Positions 49,490 through 58,205 of a DNA stretch of 64,000 nt are shown piece after piece. A model generated the notes under the pieces. That model searched no databases. It was not told the DNA's origin and saw nothing but the letters and a program-made list of their open reading frames with translations. A program made the position numbers and the translations under genes. Numbering within the stretch: position 1 is the stretch's first letter; each line of letters opens with the position of its first letter. The stretch spans positions 1-64,000 of the forward strand of contig CAKQHB010000001.1 in the NCBI GenBank assembly GCA_934234215.1. The letters run 5' to 3'. Source of the DNA: an uncultured Cuneatibacter sp. (lineage in GTDB: Bacteria; Bacillota; Clostridia; Lachnospirales; Lachnospiraceae).

Positions 49490-49963
49490 CTAAGCCCCCA
49501 AAATCTTCTTCAGTGCATCCAGCCATTCAGACGCATCTTTGTTTACGATCAGACACACATAGGAACCGTCGGACCAGATCTCCGCCCGGTTCAAAATATC
49601 TGTCTGATCAATGCCATAACCATCAAAATTCTTTTTCTGAACGCTCAGACGATTCTCCACCGCCGTCCGGACTGCCTCTTTTTGCGATTCATCTGCAACC
49701 TTCACGATGAGCAGCTCGTCCACATCCATATTCGATACCGGACAATAATACAGCACTTCCGCATAATCCGAAGCGTTCAGTCCGCACAATCTGCGCAGCT
49801 TTCCAGCCTCCGCCTTCTCCGCACCGGAAAGCTCTCTGTCCGCAAACAGCTGGCTCTCCACCTCCGAAAGAGGCATGTCCGCTGCTTTTTTCTCCCACAG
49901 CATCGCGCCCATAAAGCATACCAGCACGACCACAAATAAAGTCTTTTCTACCTTTAATTTCAC
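49490..49963 (-). CDS. DUF4358 family protein
   Basis: A 157-aa protein with an N-terminal transmembrane or signal segment (residues 8-22, TLFVVVLVCFMGAML) and an extracytoplasmic domain (LNASDYAEVLYYCPVSNMDVDELLIVKV... GYGIDQTDILNRAEIW) typical of DUF4358. Function unknown. The start is GTG overlapping the SGNH stop (GTGA), with GGGGGAGG upstream. Its place between SGNH and MBOAT genes makes a part in the same surface-modification process likely. Confidence 0.82.
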   Translation of the reverse strand: MKLKVEKTLFVVVLVCFMGAMLWEKKAADMPLSEVESQLFADRELSGAEKAEAGKLRRLCGLNASDYAEVLYYCPVSNMDVDELLIVKVADESQKEAVRTAVENRLSVQKKNFDGYGIDQTDILNRAEIWSDGSYVCLIVNKDASEWLDALKKILGA

Positions 49964-50940
49964 GGAGTAACCTCCCCCCACAGCCCCAGCTGGTTTGCCA
50001 TATCCTGTACCCAGTACATGTAAAACGCCTTCTGGAAATGCTGTCCGTCACTGTAATACAGATCCGGCGACAAATAAGCTGTTCCGTCCACATAATGATA
50101 GCCGTAGTCCAGACACATCTGATACTCCGCCTGACTGAACGCACTGCAATATCCGGTCAGCGGCTGACGATCAATACTCGCCTGCGTCACCGGCAGCACA
50201 CAATGCACATAGATCTGACAATTTGGCGCCTGCGAGCGGAAATTCTCGATCAGCGCATGATACGAAGCGATCCACGCTGCGGAATCTCCATTGTACACAA
50301 GCATGTCATTCAATCCCATCATAAAAATCGCTTTGGAAGGATTCCGCGATGCGGCTGTCGCCACCGCTCCATACATCTGATCCACATGGGCACCGCGGAC
50401 ATAGCTCACTTCGCTGTCCGACAAAATGCCATATGCCGACAGACCCTCCGCGCGGGAATCTCCGATGACCACCGTATTGCGGAACAGCTTCTGAATCACC
50501 GGCAGATCATTCGTTGTGATAGTCGTCACGCCGTTTGGAACCAGATTCGTTCCGGCAACAAGCTGCTGCAAATACTCTGCCTGCGCTGCCTGATTCGTCG
50601 CAGCCGCTTCCGATGCCGCTCTCGCAGACTCCTCCGCAGCCTTCGATGCCTCTTCCGCTTCCAGCGCCGCGATGGAATCCGCAATCGACTGAGACTCCTC
50701 TCTGCTGCTCTCCGCAATGGAATCCGCCACAGACTGCTCTCTGCTGCTCTCCAGCTCATGAATCTCATCTGCCACAGACGACGCATCCACTGTCTGTTCC
50801 ATCTCCAGCATATTCACCGCTTCCCGATCCACTGCCTCCATCTCCCTGTGGCAGGCAGTACTCCCCAAAACAAGCACTGCGCACATTCCGCCAAGCGTTA
50901 TCCTTCGTGCAGCGTGCCTGATAAAATCAATTTCCTTCAA
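49960..50940 (-). CDS. SGNH/GDSL hydrolase family lipoprotein
   Basis: A 326-aa exported protein. An N-terminal signal ends in a lipobox-like LGSTAC, with C30 as the likely lipidated residue. A Glu/Ala/Ser-rich spacer (residues 36-125) leads to an SGNH domain: GDSRAEG with S162, FMMGLNDM, and SDGQHF with the Asp/His pair. It probably acts as an O-acyl esterase or transferase at the cell surface, first in the four-gene cassette. Confidence 0.85.
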   Translation of the reverse strand: MKEIDFIRHAARRITLGGMCAVLVLGSTACHREMEAVDREAVNMLEMEQTVDASSVADEIHELESSREQSVADSIAESSREESQSIADSIAALEAEEASKAAEESARAASEAAATNQAAQAEYLQQLVAGTNLVPNGVTTITTNDLPVIQKLFRNTVVIGDSRAEGLSAYGILSDSEVSYVRGAHVDQMYGAVATAASRNPSKAIFMMGLNDMLVYNGDSAAWIASYHALIENFRSQAPNCQIYVHCVLPVTQASIDRQPLTGYCSAFSQAEYQMCLDYGYHYVDGTAYLSPDLYYSDGQHFQKAFYMYWVQDMANQLGLWGEVTP

Positions 50941-50971
50941 GACTTACTCTCCTCTTATTTCAAACAGCCTC

Positions 50972-51685
50972 TTACAGCATAGACCACAGCCAGCTCACCG
51001 GCATGACAAGCACCATCGCCGGGATCATATCCGCAATGGGAAACTCCCTGACCTTCATCATCCGGAAGCCGGTGGCAAGCAGCAATACACCGCCACAGGC
51101 GCGGAAATCTCCGATCATCATATCCGTACACAGCGGCAAGATCATTCCGGACAGCAGATACAGCAGCATAAAGATCACAAACTGCGGAATCGCAATAAAG
51201 GACGTCACAATGCCCATGGAACAGGCAAAGATCAATCCCGTCGGAAAATCCAGAATCGACTTTGCAAACAGAATGCTGTGATCTCCCGTCATACCGGATA
51301 CCATCGTTCCGTAAATACCGGTACCGCTGGCACAAAACAGCACGATTGCCGTCACCAGCATGGAATCGTATGCCTTTCCGGACAATTCCGAAGAATTTGC
51401 CGGGAAGAACCGCTCGATCCCTTTTTGGAGCATCCGCGCTCCGCCCTGAATCCGATCCCCCAGATGGATTCCCAGTCCGATCGCTGTGCCTGCAATCACT
51501 GCAAAAATAACTGCCGGCATGTTCTGCATATTCATGATGGCATTGACCCCCATCGTCAATGCACAGGCCCCAAACACGAGATTCAGATTTTCCTTAAAAG
51601 ACTCTTTTAACTTTGGTCCGATCAATGTTCCGGTGATGCCGCCCAGAATGACCGCAATTACATTCACAATAACACCAATTGGCAT
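50972..51685 (-). CDS. DUF554 family membrane protein (YdfK-like)
   Basis: A 237-aa protein with six or seven helices. GVIVNVIAVILGGITGTLIG at the start, then FGACALTMGVNAI, VLFCASGTGIYGTMVSGMTGDHSIL and the C-terminal GGVLLLATGFRMMKVREFPIADMIPAMVLV fit DUF554. A transporter role is assumed but unproven. AAGGAGG precedes the ATG, and TATAAT at 51715-51720 may be its -10. It lies 31 bp upstream of the SGNH gene and may be read with it. Confidence 0.88.
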   Translation of the reverse strand: MPIGVIVNVIAVILGGITGTLIGPKLKESFKENLNLVFGACALTMGVNAIMNMQNMPAVIFAVIAGTAIGLGIHLGDRIQGGARMLQKGIERFFPANSSELSGKAYDSMLVTAIVLFCASGTGIYGTMVSGMTGDHSILFAKSILDFPTGLIFACSMGIVTSFIAIPQFVIFMLLYLLSGMILPLCTDMMIGDFRACGGVLLLATGFRMMKVREFPIADMIPAMVLVMPVSWLWSML

Positions 51686-51782
51686 TCTACCCTTCCTCCT
51701 TCGCTCATCTTTTTATTATACCATCTTTCTCTATAAGTGCGTCAAGTAAGAATTCGTTGTGAGTATTATTTTTATAAATACA

Positions 51783-51811
51783 TTGAAAATATTTACATTC
51801 CATTTTATAAT
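51783..51811 (+). promoter_or_regulatory. Promoter of the HD-GYP response regulator
   Basis: TTGAAA (51783-51788) and TATAAT (51806-51811) with 17-bp spacing, about 50 bp before the start codon, in an AT-rich region shared with the divergent DUF554 gene. Confidence 0.75.
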
Positions 51812-51860
51812 GAAAAACAATTATGAGGTATTATATCGTTACATACAAAGGAGAGCCTTT

Positions 51861-53378
51861 ATGTCATCTGCAAACAGTCGAACTATCTTAATCGTTGACG
51901 ATGCCAAAGTAAACCGCCTGATTCTTCGCGAGATGCTGGACGAGGACTATCAGGTGTTGGAAGCATGTGACGGGAACGAGGCGATTGATCTGATCCGCGA
52001 GCATGTAGAAGAGCTGTCTCTGATCCTGTTGGATATTGTCATGCCCGGAATGGATGGTTTTCAGGTACTGAGCATGATGAATCGCTATCACTGGACAGAT
52101 TCCGTTCCTGTCATTGTCATCTCCGCGGATGATTCTGACGCCTCGATCAATAAGTGCTACAAGCTGGGTGCCACCGACTACATCCGCCGTCCTTTCGACT
52201 ACACAATCGTATCCAACCGCGTTGCGAACACAATCACGCTGTTTGAACGACAGAACCGTCTGATTCACTTAGTGGAGGAGCAGATCTACGAAAAAGAGCA
52301 AAACAGCTCCCTCATGATCTCCGTACTGGCTCAGGTCGTTGAGTTCCGTAACGGTGAGAGCGGCATGCATGTTCACCACATTCAGACGATGACCGCGATC
52401 CTGCTGCAGCATCTTGTACAGATGACTAACCGCTACCAGCTGACCCCCGGCGATATCCTGCGGATCAGCACCGCATCCGCCCTGCACGATATCGGTAAAA
52501 TCACCATTGATGAAAAGATTCTGAACAAGCCCGGTCGTCTGACGAACGAAGAATTTGCCATCATGAAGACTCACTCCATGGCAGGTGCGAACATCCTGCA
52601 GGCTGTCCCCACGGATGGACATACCGAGCTTTTGAACACAGCTTATCAGATCTGTCGTTGGCATCATGAGCGCTATGATGGTCGCGGCTATCCCGATGGT
52701 CTGGTAGGCGACGCGATCCCGATCGCAGCTCAGGTGGTTTCCCTTGCTGATGTTTACGATGCGCTCACCAGTGATCGCTGTTATAAAAAAGCGATTCCCC
52801 ACGAGGAAGCGATCCGCATGATCCAGAACGGCGAGTGCGGTGCGTTCTCTCCGCTGCTGCTGCGCTGCCTCGACGAAGTGCAGGATCAGCTCAAGGAACA
52901 GCTGAATCGTCCTATTGATGGATCTCTGAACCACCGCCTGTTGAGCAGTGTTACCCGCTCGATTCTGAGTGGCCATCGCTCTCTGCATCACAATTCCATG
53001 ATCGGTTCCGCATACGACTGGAGGGCTCTGGAGTTCTTTACTTCCGGCTCCAAAGACCTGTTTCTGATCTATGATGATCAGAGTCACATGCTCAACCTGT
53101 CACCGATCTCTGCAGAATTTTTCGGTGTCAGTCAGTCCATCGCAGATCCGACTCCGGAACAGCTGCCGTTTATCTCATCGGACGAACTGACAATAATCTC
53201 CGAGGCTGTGAAACAGGCTACGCAGGATCATCCGGACTTTGAACTGACACTGCAGCTGAAGTCGCCGCATATCTCGACACCGGTCGCCTGCCACATCTCC
53301 GGACGCGTCCTCTGGTCGGAGGATGGAATTGCGCCGGTGCAGACGGGGTATCTGATGAGGGGAAGGTTGGAGATATAA
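51861..53378 (+). CDS. Response regulator with HD-GYP phosphodiesterase domain and C-terminal PAS-like region
   Basis: A 505-aa protein. Residues 1-125 are a receiver domain (ILIVDDAKVNRL with D13/D14, phosphoacceptor D58 in LLDIVMPGMDGF); the conserved Lys before Pro-Phe is Arg (R110 in YIRRPFDY). Residues 150-340 form an HD-GYP domain with HDIGK at 209-213, HHE at 268-270 and GYP at 276-278, expected to break down cyclic di-GMP. The last ~130 residues (LEFFTSGSKDLFLIYDDQSHMLNLSPISAEFFGVS) look like a PAS-type domain, an uncommon position. No sensor kinase gene is adjacent. AAAGGAG precedes the ATG. Confidence 0.9.
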   Translation: MSSANSRTILIVDDAKVNRLILREMLDEDYQVLEACDGNEAIDLIREHVEELSLILLDIVMPGMDGFQVLSMMNRYHWTDSVPVIVISADDSDASINKCYKLGATDYIRRPFDYTIVSNRVANTITLFERQNRLIHLVEEQIYEKEQNSSLMISVLAQVVEFRNGESGMHVHHIQTMTAILLQHLVQMTNRYQLTPGDILRISTASALHDIGKITIDEKILNKPGRLTNEEFAIMKTHSMAGANILQAVPTDGHTELLNTAYQICRWHHERYDGRGYPDGLVGDAIPIAAQVVSLADVYDALTSDRCYKKAIPHEEAIRMIQNGECGAFSPLLLRCLDEVQDQLKEQLNRPIDGSLNHRLLSSVTRSILSGHRSLHHNSMIGSAYDWRALEFFTSGSKDLFLIYDDQSHMLNLSPISAEFFGVSQSIADPTPEQLPFISSDELTIISEAVKQATQDHPDFELTLQLKSPHISTPVACHISGRVLWSEDGIAPVQTGYLMRGRLEI

Positions 53379-53380
53379 GG

Positions 53381-53411
53381 AAGGACGAGATTTCACAATC
53401 TCGTCCTTTTT
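53381..53411 (+). terminator. Rho-independent terminator of the HD-GYP gene
   Basis: AAGGACGAGATT pairs perfectly with AATCTCGTCCTT around a three-base loop and is followed by a T-run; it starts three bases after the stop codon. Confidence 0.88.
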
Positions 53412-53439
53412 CAATGCTTCTGTATCGTCTTTTCTTTTT

Positions 53440-54513
53440 TTACTTCTTTACTCCAAACTTATACACCGTCACACTATCATACGCTTCTCCTTTTTTCACC
53501 ACCGGTGTTCCGAATTTCGGCTGGTGGATCGCATCGGGTGTCCGATGTGTCTCGAAGCAGCAGGCGCTGCGGAAGGTGTAATGTGTGCCATCTTTTCCGG
53601 CGGGCAGGCTTTCTTCCCGCTCTTTTGTCATGTTGAAGGTGTAGAACTGCATTGCCGGCTGATCGGTGTAGACCTCCATCTGACGTCCGCTGTCTGGATC
53701 GGTACAGATGGCTGCCAGGCGCAGCGTGCCTTCCTCCCCACGGATGAGCCAGTTGTGATCGTAGCCATTGCCCTGATGCAGCGGCTCATAATCTTCGTTG
53801 ATATCTCTTGCCACAGTCTTCGGGGTGCGGAAGTCCATCGGTGTGCCGTCTACGGCGCGAATCTCACCGGTGGGAATGCCGGTCGCATCTGCCGGTGTAA
53901 AGTAATCGCTCTCGATCTCCACGACCTGGTCCATCGCCTTTTCCGGATGATTCTGTCCAGCCAGATTGAAATAGCAATGGTTTGTGAAGTTCACGATCGT
54001 ATCCTGATCCGGCACTGCATAGTAGTGGATCTTCACTTCGCTGTCCTCGGTCAGCGTATATGAGATTGCAATGTCCAGATTGCCGGGGAATCCCTGGTCT
54101 CCGTCCGGGCTAAGCAGGTGAAATGTTACCGTGGCATTCGCCTCGTCCAACTCACCACGCCATACGCGGGTGTGATACAGATTGGGACCACTGTGAATAT
54201 TGTTCACGCCTGCCTGCGTCTTTGCCAGCTCGTAGATCTTGCCATTCAGCTCGAAGCTGGCACCGCCGATGCGATTTGCATGACGTCCCACAGGAGAACC
54301 AAAGTGCGGGATGTTTGTCTCATAGCTGGGCAGATCGTCAAAACCCAGAATCACATCTGCCACCTCGCCGTCCTTTCCCGGCACGAGCATCTTCTCCCAG
54401 ATCGCACCGAGATTCAAAAATGTTGCAGCCACACCAGCTTCATTCTCCAGACGGTAGCGCCAGATTTCCTCGCCGCCCGCTGTCTTGCCGAACAGTTCTT
54501 TTGATGTCTTCAT
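53440..54513 (-). CDS. galM: Aldose 1-epimerase (galactose mutarotase)
   Basis: A 357-aa mutarotase interconverting alpha and beta sugar anomers. HANRIGGASFELNGK, the His in NFTNHCYFNLAGQ near residue 176, YDHNW, and a C-terminal GLU-containing strand fit the family. GGGGAGG precedes the ATG. It is 23 bp downstream of the S41 peptidase gene; a sugar enzyme at the end of an ftsEX operon has no evident functional link. Confidence 0.92.
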   Translation of the reverse strand: MKTSKELFGKTAGGEEIWRYRLENEAGVAATFLNLGAIWEKMLVPGKDGEVADVILGFDDLPSYETNIPHFGSPVGRHANRIGGASFELNGKIYELAKTQAGVNNIHSGPNLYHTRVWRGELDEANATVTFHLLSPDGDQGFPGNLDIAISYTLTEDSEVKIHYYAVPDQDTIVNFTNHCYFNLAGQNHPEKAMDQVVEIESDYFTPADATGIPTGEIRAVDGTPMDFRTPKTVARDINEDYEPLHQGNGYDHNWLIRGEEGTLRLAAICTDPDSGRQMEVYTDQPAMQFYTFNMTKEREESLPAGKDGTHYTFRSACCFETHRTPDAIHQPKFGTPVVKKGEAYDSVTVYKFGVKK

Positions 54514-54536
54514 TGTAAGCTCCTCCCCAATACCAT

Positions 54537-55880
54537 TTAATCCATCTTCTCTTTTAAGATCCGCAGTCCCTCCTGGAACTGATTGTCTTCGTCTTTGCTG
54601 ATGACTGCCTTTGTCGCCAGTCCTTCGTCCAGCTCTACTACGTCGTCCGGCTCAATGCCTTCGCCGTGGATGCACACGCCGTTGGGTGTGTAGTAACGGG
54701 CGGTGGTGATTTTCAGAGCAGTCTTCTGATCCGACAGGGTGATGATCGTCTGCACGATGCCCTTGCCGAAGGTCTTTGTTCCCACGATTTCCCCAACGCC
54801 GTAGTCCTGCATCGCTGCAGTGTAGATCTCCGCTGCGCTGGCGCTGTTGCCATTGACGAGAACAACCGTCGGAACTGAGATTACCTGATCTGCGTCCGAA
54901 GAATATACCTGCTCATTGCCGTCCTTATCGCGAACGGAAACGATGGTGCCCTCCGGCAGCATTTCATTCAGAATGTCCACAACGGATGTCAGCAGTCCGC
55001 CGGGATTGTTTCGAACATCCACCAGCAGTCCCTCCACACCCTGATCTTTCAGGTCGTTGATGGCTGCCATATACTGATCGTAGGTGTTCTCCGAGAACTC
55101 CGTCAGCTGGATGTAACCAATGTTGTCGTCCAGCATCTCATACTCTACCGATGGGCTGTCGATAGTACGGCGCTCTACGGTGAAGGTGTGGTTCTGCTCA
55201 TCCTCACTGCGATAGAATGTCACATCCACAGTCGTGCCTTCCTCGCCCCGGATGTAGGTGACTACGGTGCTCAGGTCCATGTCCGCAATGTCCATGTCCC
55301 CGACGCTCACGAGGATATCACCGGGCTGAATGCCGACTTCATACGCGGGCGTACCCGGAAATACTTTTGTGACGGTAATCAGCTTTGTCGCCGCTTCCTG
55401 CGTCACCTGTACGCCGATACCACAGTAGGTGCCGGAGTTAGATTCCACCAGCGCCTGATATTCTTCTTCGTTATAATAATAAGCATAGGCATCATCCAAA
55501 GAAGCCACAAGACCGGACAGCATGCCGTCCCTCGCTGCGTTTTTGTCCTCATCGTACAGATAATAGGTGTCAATGTACTCCTCGATCTCCTGGATCTTGT
55601 CCACCAGCTCACTGTTCAGCAATGCGCCGTCATCTGCATCTGCCGTATTGCCGCCGTTTGTGCTCTGTCCGTTGTTGTTATAGCGGTGCCCGCGCATTGA
55701 CGCGATGTAGCCCAGGAACAGCAGGCTCACGATCACGGCACTGAGCAGTGCGCCGATGAGAATGCCCACACCGATTGAAAGTCCTCGCTGTCCGCTTGGC
55801 TTTTTCTTCGGTTCTTCCGGAATCGGATTATATGGATTCAGCGGTGTATTCCGGATGTCGTCTCTTCTTTCTTCGTCCAT
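54537..55880 (-). CDS. S41 family carboxyl-terminal processing protease (CtpA/CtpB-like)
   Basis: A 447-aa membrane-anchored serine protease. A proline-rich cytosolic start, one transmembrane helix (residues 34-58), a flexible Asn/Gly stretch, a PDZ domain (about 150-235; YCGIGVQVTQEAAT, GIQPGDILVSVGD) and the protease domain with LLVDVRNNPGGLL, catalytic S346 in NGNSASAAEI and K373 in TKTFGKGIVQ. Family members cut exported proteins, including cell-wall hydrolases and spore signalling proteins. It follows the M23 gene by 36 bp. Confidence 0.93.
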   Translation of the reverse strand: MDEERRDDIRNTPLNPYNPIPEEPKKKPSGQRGLSIGVGILIGALLSAVIVSLLFLGYIASMRGHRYNNNGQSTNGGNTADADDGALLNSELVDKIQEIEEYIDTYYLYDEDKNAARDGMLSGLVASLDDAYAYYYNEEEYQALVESNSGTYCGIGVQVTQEAATKLITVTKVFPGTPAYEVGIQPGDILVSVGDMDIADMDLSTVVTYIRGEEGTTVDVTFYRSEDEQNHTFTVERRTIDSPSVEYEMLDDNIGYIQLTEFSENTYDQYMAAINDLKDQGVEGLLVDVRNNPGGLLTSVVDILNEMLPEGTIVSVRDKDGNEQVYSSDADQVISVPTVVLVNGNSASAAEIYTAAMQDYGVGEIVGTKTFGKGIVQTIITLSDQKTALKITTARYYTPNGVCIHGEGIEPDDVVELDEGLATKAVISKDEDNQFQEGLRILKEKMD

Positions 55881-55916
55881 CGGTGGATTCCTCCTTGTCT
55901 TGTTTCTTACTTTCTT

Positions 55917-57302
55917 TTATTGATACGTTACCATACTTCCCAGCGGGTCAATGTAGCTGCCCTGATATAAAATTCGGAAGTCCAGATGATTTCCGGCAGA
56001 AAGTCCGGTATTTCCCACTTCCGCAATGGCATCTCCCGCCTTGACCGTCTGTCCGGCAGATACCAGCAGCTTCGAACAGTGCAAGTACATCGTGATGTAT
56101 TTGCCGCCCTCGTGGGACACCCACACCTGATAGCCGCCCGCCTGACTGGACATCGCCACGCCATCACCGGCATAATACACGGTGCCGTCTCCGGCGGAAA
56201 CAATGGTCGTGCCATTCGGTGCTGCGATATCAATGGCATTGTGATATGCTGCCACGCCTGCCACCGGCGCATTGGGACGAGGTCCAAATGTACTCGTGAT
56301 CCGATGATATCCCGGCAGCGGCCAGGTCAATACGACACTCGCTGTGGAGCTGTTGTTATTTGCTGCAGTCGTGCTGTCCGCTGCGCTCGTACTGTTACTG
56401 CTATTATTATTGTTATTATTTCCAGTATTGTTATCCGCAACATCGGAAGAAGCTGCTGCAGAACTTGCCGCTGCTGCGGATTCTGCCGCACGGGAGGACT
56501 CTTCCGCCCGCGCTTGTTCCTCTGCCAGAAGCTGTGCCTGGCGAAGTGCCTCCGCCATCTGCCGCTCCATCTCTGCCTGCAAATATTCCAGCAATTCCTG
56601 CTGTTCTCCCAGATCCACCTGCTGCTCCCCCAGATCTCCCTGTGCTGCCGCGATGGAGTTCGACAATTCCTGCAGCTTGCTGTTCTGCGCATCTGCCAGC
56701 AGAGAAAGCGCCTCTTTTTCCTGCTCCGCGCCATCGAGAAGCTCTGTCAGCTGTGCCTGTCCGGCTTCCATCTCTGCCTTCGCCGTCTCCACACGCTGCA
56801 GTGTCTCCTCATAGGTTGTCAGCATATTTCTATCATATTCGCTCATCTGATAAATATACTCCGAATGGCTCAAAAGCTCCGGCAGCGACTGAGAGGAGAA
56901 TAAAATATCCAGCAATTCATCCTCGCCCGCCTCGTACATGTACTGAATGCGAAGCTTCATATCCTCATATTGCTGATCCGCCAATGCCTGGGATTCCGTC
57001 AATTCTGCCTGTGCCGCGTCGATTTCCTGCTGTTTTGTGGTGATCTGATTTTGGATGTCCGCGATTGTGGCATCTTTTTCATTCACCGCAGCGCTCAACT
57101 CCTGCAGATAAGCAACGGTATCGCTTTTTTTCTGCTCCAGATCCGATAACAATTGCTCCGCCTGCTGAATCGCCTGCTCTGAATCATTGATATTTTCCTT
57201 GACCTGATCGATTTCTTCCTGCGATGCCTGACTGCTCACAGAGAGCAGCACCAGCGCTGCCGCCAGCATCAGACAAAGCATTTTCTTGATTCTATTTCTC
57301 AT
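55917..57302 (-). CDS. Coiled-coil M23 (LytM) domain protein linked to FtsEX
   Basis: A 461-aa exported protein. Signal peptide residues 1-27 (cleavage near SSQAS), a long coiled coil (residues 28-260, including EQAIQQAEQLLSDLEQ and AQAELTESQALADQQYED), an Asn/Ser/Ala-rich linker, and a LytM domain (330-461). The first zinc motif is intact (YHNAIDIAAP, H-x3-D) and MYLHCS is present, but the final HxH motif reads GNHLDFRI, so the second His, normally a zinc ligand, is D441. The layout matches FtsEX partners such as EnvC or PcsB. It may be a hydrolase with an altered site or a non-catalytic activator. The start overlaps the ftsX stop (ATGA). Confidence 0.88.
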   Translation of the reverse strand: MRNRIKKMLCLMLAAALVLLSVSSQASQEEIDQVKENINDSEQAIQQAEQLLSDLEQKKSDTVAYLQELSAAVNEKDATIADIQNQITTKQQEIDAAQAELTESQALADQQYEDMKLRIQYMYEAGEDELLDILFSSQSLPELLSHSEYIYQMSEYDRNMLTTYEETLQRVETAKAEMEAGQAQLTELLDGAEQEKEALSLLADAQNSKLQELSNSIAAAQGDLGEQQVDLGEQQELLEYLQAEMERQMAEALRQAQLLAEEQARAEESSRAAESAAAASSAAASSDVADNNTGNNNNNNSSNSTSAADSTTAANNNSSTASVVLTWPLPGYHRITSTFGPRPNAPVAGVAAYHNAIDIAAPNGTTIVSAGDGTVYYAGDGVAMSSQAGGYQVWVSHEGGKYITMYLHCSKLLVSAGQTVKAGDAIAEVGNTGLSAGNHLDFRILYQGSYIDPLGSMVTYQ

Positions 57303-58204
57303 ACCTTCAACTGCCTCCGAATCGTAAAGAAGCTGCCGCAGAATCCGATGCCGCCGCCCAAAAGCAGCGCTACCGGAATCAGTACCCGGAAGATCTCACC
57401 GGCTCCGAGGAATGTCAGCACACTCGTCAAGATGCCGAAGTGATTCAGGATGACAGTTACGGCTTTTCCATACAAAAAGTACAGTCCCACCAGCGGGATC
57501 GCCGCGCCTATCAGTCCAATCAACAGACCTTCTACGATAAACGGTGCCCGGACGAATCCATTCGTCGCACCGATCCATTTTACGATTTCCACCTCATCCC
57601 GTCTGACGGCATACGCCAGCGAGATCGTATTGCTGATGAGCAGCAAGGACACTGCCAGCAGCACACCGATAATGATGATGGATACATAGCCCACAAGGTT
57701 GTTCAGACTCGCCAGACCACCTGCCGCCGCTTCGGAATAGTTGACCTTGCGGATGCCATCCAACTGCTGCAGCCACTGCACAACCTGCATTTGCATGCTC
57801 ACATCCTTCAGAAAGATCTGATAGGACGCGGAATTTGCCAGCGGATTTTCTGAAAAACCATCCGCCAGTTCCGGGTTGTCTGCAAAATAAGTCTGCTTGT
57901 ACGTTTCCCACGCTTCTTCCGCGGAAATGTACGTCACATGATCCACCTCGGCGCGGCTTTCAATCTGCTGTCCGATCTGCTCAATACGGGCATCCTCCAG
58001 CCCCTGCTCAAAGAACACCGTGATTCCCACGTTATTCTCTGCTTCCTGCGCCATATACTGCAGGTTCATCACTACCATATAAAAAATACCGAACAGGAAT
58101 ACACACGCAGCAATCGTGACGGTGGATGCCAACGAAAACAGGCGGTTCCGTCCGATATTCAGGATGCCCTGCTTCATACAATAAAAAAATGTCCGCAGCT
58201 TCAT
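57299..58204 (-). CDS. ftsX: Cell division protein FtsX
   Basis: A 301-aa membrane protein with four helices: the first at residues 22-48, then a large extracellular loop (residues 49-170, RIEQIGQQIESRAEVDHVTYISAEEAWE) that binds the hydrolase partner, then three C-terminal helices. With FtsE it forms an ABC-type complex that controls a peptidoglycan hydrolase outside the cell. The site GGAGG lies in the end of ftsE. The M23 partner overlaps its 3' end. Confidence 0.94.
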   Translation of the reverse strand: MKLRTFFYCMKQGILNIGRNRLFSLASTVTIAACVFLFGIFYMVVMNLQYMAQEAENNVGITVFFEQGLEDARIEQIGQQIESRAEVDHVTYISAEEAWETYKQTYFADNPELADGFSENPLANSASYQIFLKDVSMQMQVVQWLQQLDGIRKVNYSEAAAGGLASLNNLVGYVSIIIIGVLLAVSLLLISNTISLAYAVRRDEVEIVKWIGATNGFVRAPFIVEGLLIGLIGAAIPLVGLYFLYGKAVTVILNHFGILTSVLTFLGAGEIFRVLIPVALLLGGGIGFCGSFFTIRRQLKV

Positions 58205-58205
58205 C

